A DNA stretch of 64,000 nucleotides from Acetobacterium woodii (GTDB taxonomy: Bacteria; Bacillota; Clostridia; Eubacteriales; Eubacteriaceae): NCBI GenBank assembly GCA_016213825.1, contig JACQZP010000026.1:519240-583239 (forward strand). Reading direction: 5' to 3'. A program made the translations under genes and the position numbers. This document shows positions 63,891 through 64,000 of this stretch, one piece after another. The notes below the pieces were generated by a model that did no database searches, was not told where the DNA came from, and saw only the letters and a program-made list of their open reading frames with translations. The stretch's first letter is position 1, and every line of letters begins with the position of its first letter.

Positions 63891-64000
63891 CTATTTTAAA
63901 TCTATATAAAAGCTCTTTGCATGCTCGATGAGACGTGCAACCATAGGCCTGGGGTTCTTCTTCCAGATCATCAGCAGACCGCTTTCTGTATCCTCAATTT
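63891..64000 (-). CDS. 3' end of a gene, probably a LysR-type regulator (runs off right edge)
   Basis: On the minus strand a frame is open from the window edge to a TAG at 63891, giving 35 residues ending IWKKNPRPMVARLIEHAKSF. Such a Trp-Lys-Lys-Asn and Ala-Lys-Ser-Phe ending resembles the C terminus of LysR-type regulators (substrate-binding domain end). The fragment is too short for certainty. It converges on the toxin-antitoxin locus. Confidence 0.4.
   Translation of the reverse strand, partial: IEDTESGLLMIWKKNPRPMVARLIEHAKSFYIDLK

Overview
The window looks like a chromosomal core segment of a low-to-moderate GC, Gram-positive anaerobe of the Eubacteriales (Clostridia). The evidence is a CIRCE-controlled groESL, a Rex redox regulator, a rubrerythrin with a perfect PerR-type box, a CBS/DRTGG-containing DHH pyrophosphatase, AGGAGG-type ribosome binding sites with frequent TTG and GTG starts, and the ydiF-rex-groE-tsaD neighbourhood known from Firmicutes. 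An Acetobacterium/Eubacterium-like acetogen is my impression, not a demonstrated identification. No rRNA, tRNA, CRISPR array, phage or insertion sequence was seen. The only stable RNA gene is tmRNA. No gene-free stretch exceeds about 300 bases.

Layout. 1-5230: end of a purine operon (purF 3' end, purM, purN, purH, purD), with an 84-nt near-perfect hairpin between purN and purH. 5352-9907: rarD-type permease, proC and a family 3 glycosidase with an unexplained C-terminal extension. 10085-13046: t6A tRNA modification genes tsaB, rimI and tsaD, with a TIGR01906 membrane protein inserted. 13172-18321: groES-groEL, a small unknown gene, the ABC-F protein YdiF and rex. 18473-22416 (minus): XRE regulator, FMN-binding lipoprotein, regulated pyrophosphatase and an alpha/beta hydrolase. 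22561-29627: metallo-beta-lactamase protein, comEC, holA, rpsT (minus), lepA and a small M15 peptidase.

29737-34081 is the most accessory-looking part. An orphan DhaK-type kinase (minus) is divergent from a LytTR response regulator/GHKL sensor kinase pair, followed by a SorC-type sugar-binding regulator. The shared intergenic region carries about 21-bp tandem repeats suited to a LytTR protein. 34183-36754 (minus): LemA and DUF2207 protein. 36997-39438: a HAD phosphatase coupled to a large protein with an HPr-kinase/PEPCK-like P-loop domain. This is my best candidate for an undescribed system: a putative kinase/phosphatase pair with unknown substrate. 39514-40110: rubrerythrin under a PerR box.

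40197-42622 (minus): Ldh2-family dehydrogenase and an ornithine-racemase-like PLP enzyme. 42878-45759: leuS, behind a consensus promoter and an early terminator, then rnhA. 45885-48985 (minus): DegV, diacylglycerol glucosyltransferase-like GT28 and a PP2C phosphatase. 49125-55847: a small P-loop protein, a radical SAM protein, a RelQ-like alarmone synthetase, yebC, a peptidoglycan-binding protein, nnr and a cation efflux protein. 55946-63073: miaB, mutS, rnr, smpB and tmRNA (ssrA). 63294-64000: a RelB/DinJ-YafQ toxin-antitoxin locus whose toxin has an in-frame ochre stop, and the 3' end of a probable LysR-type gene.
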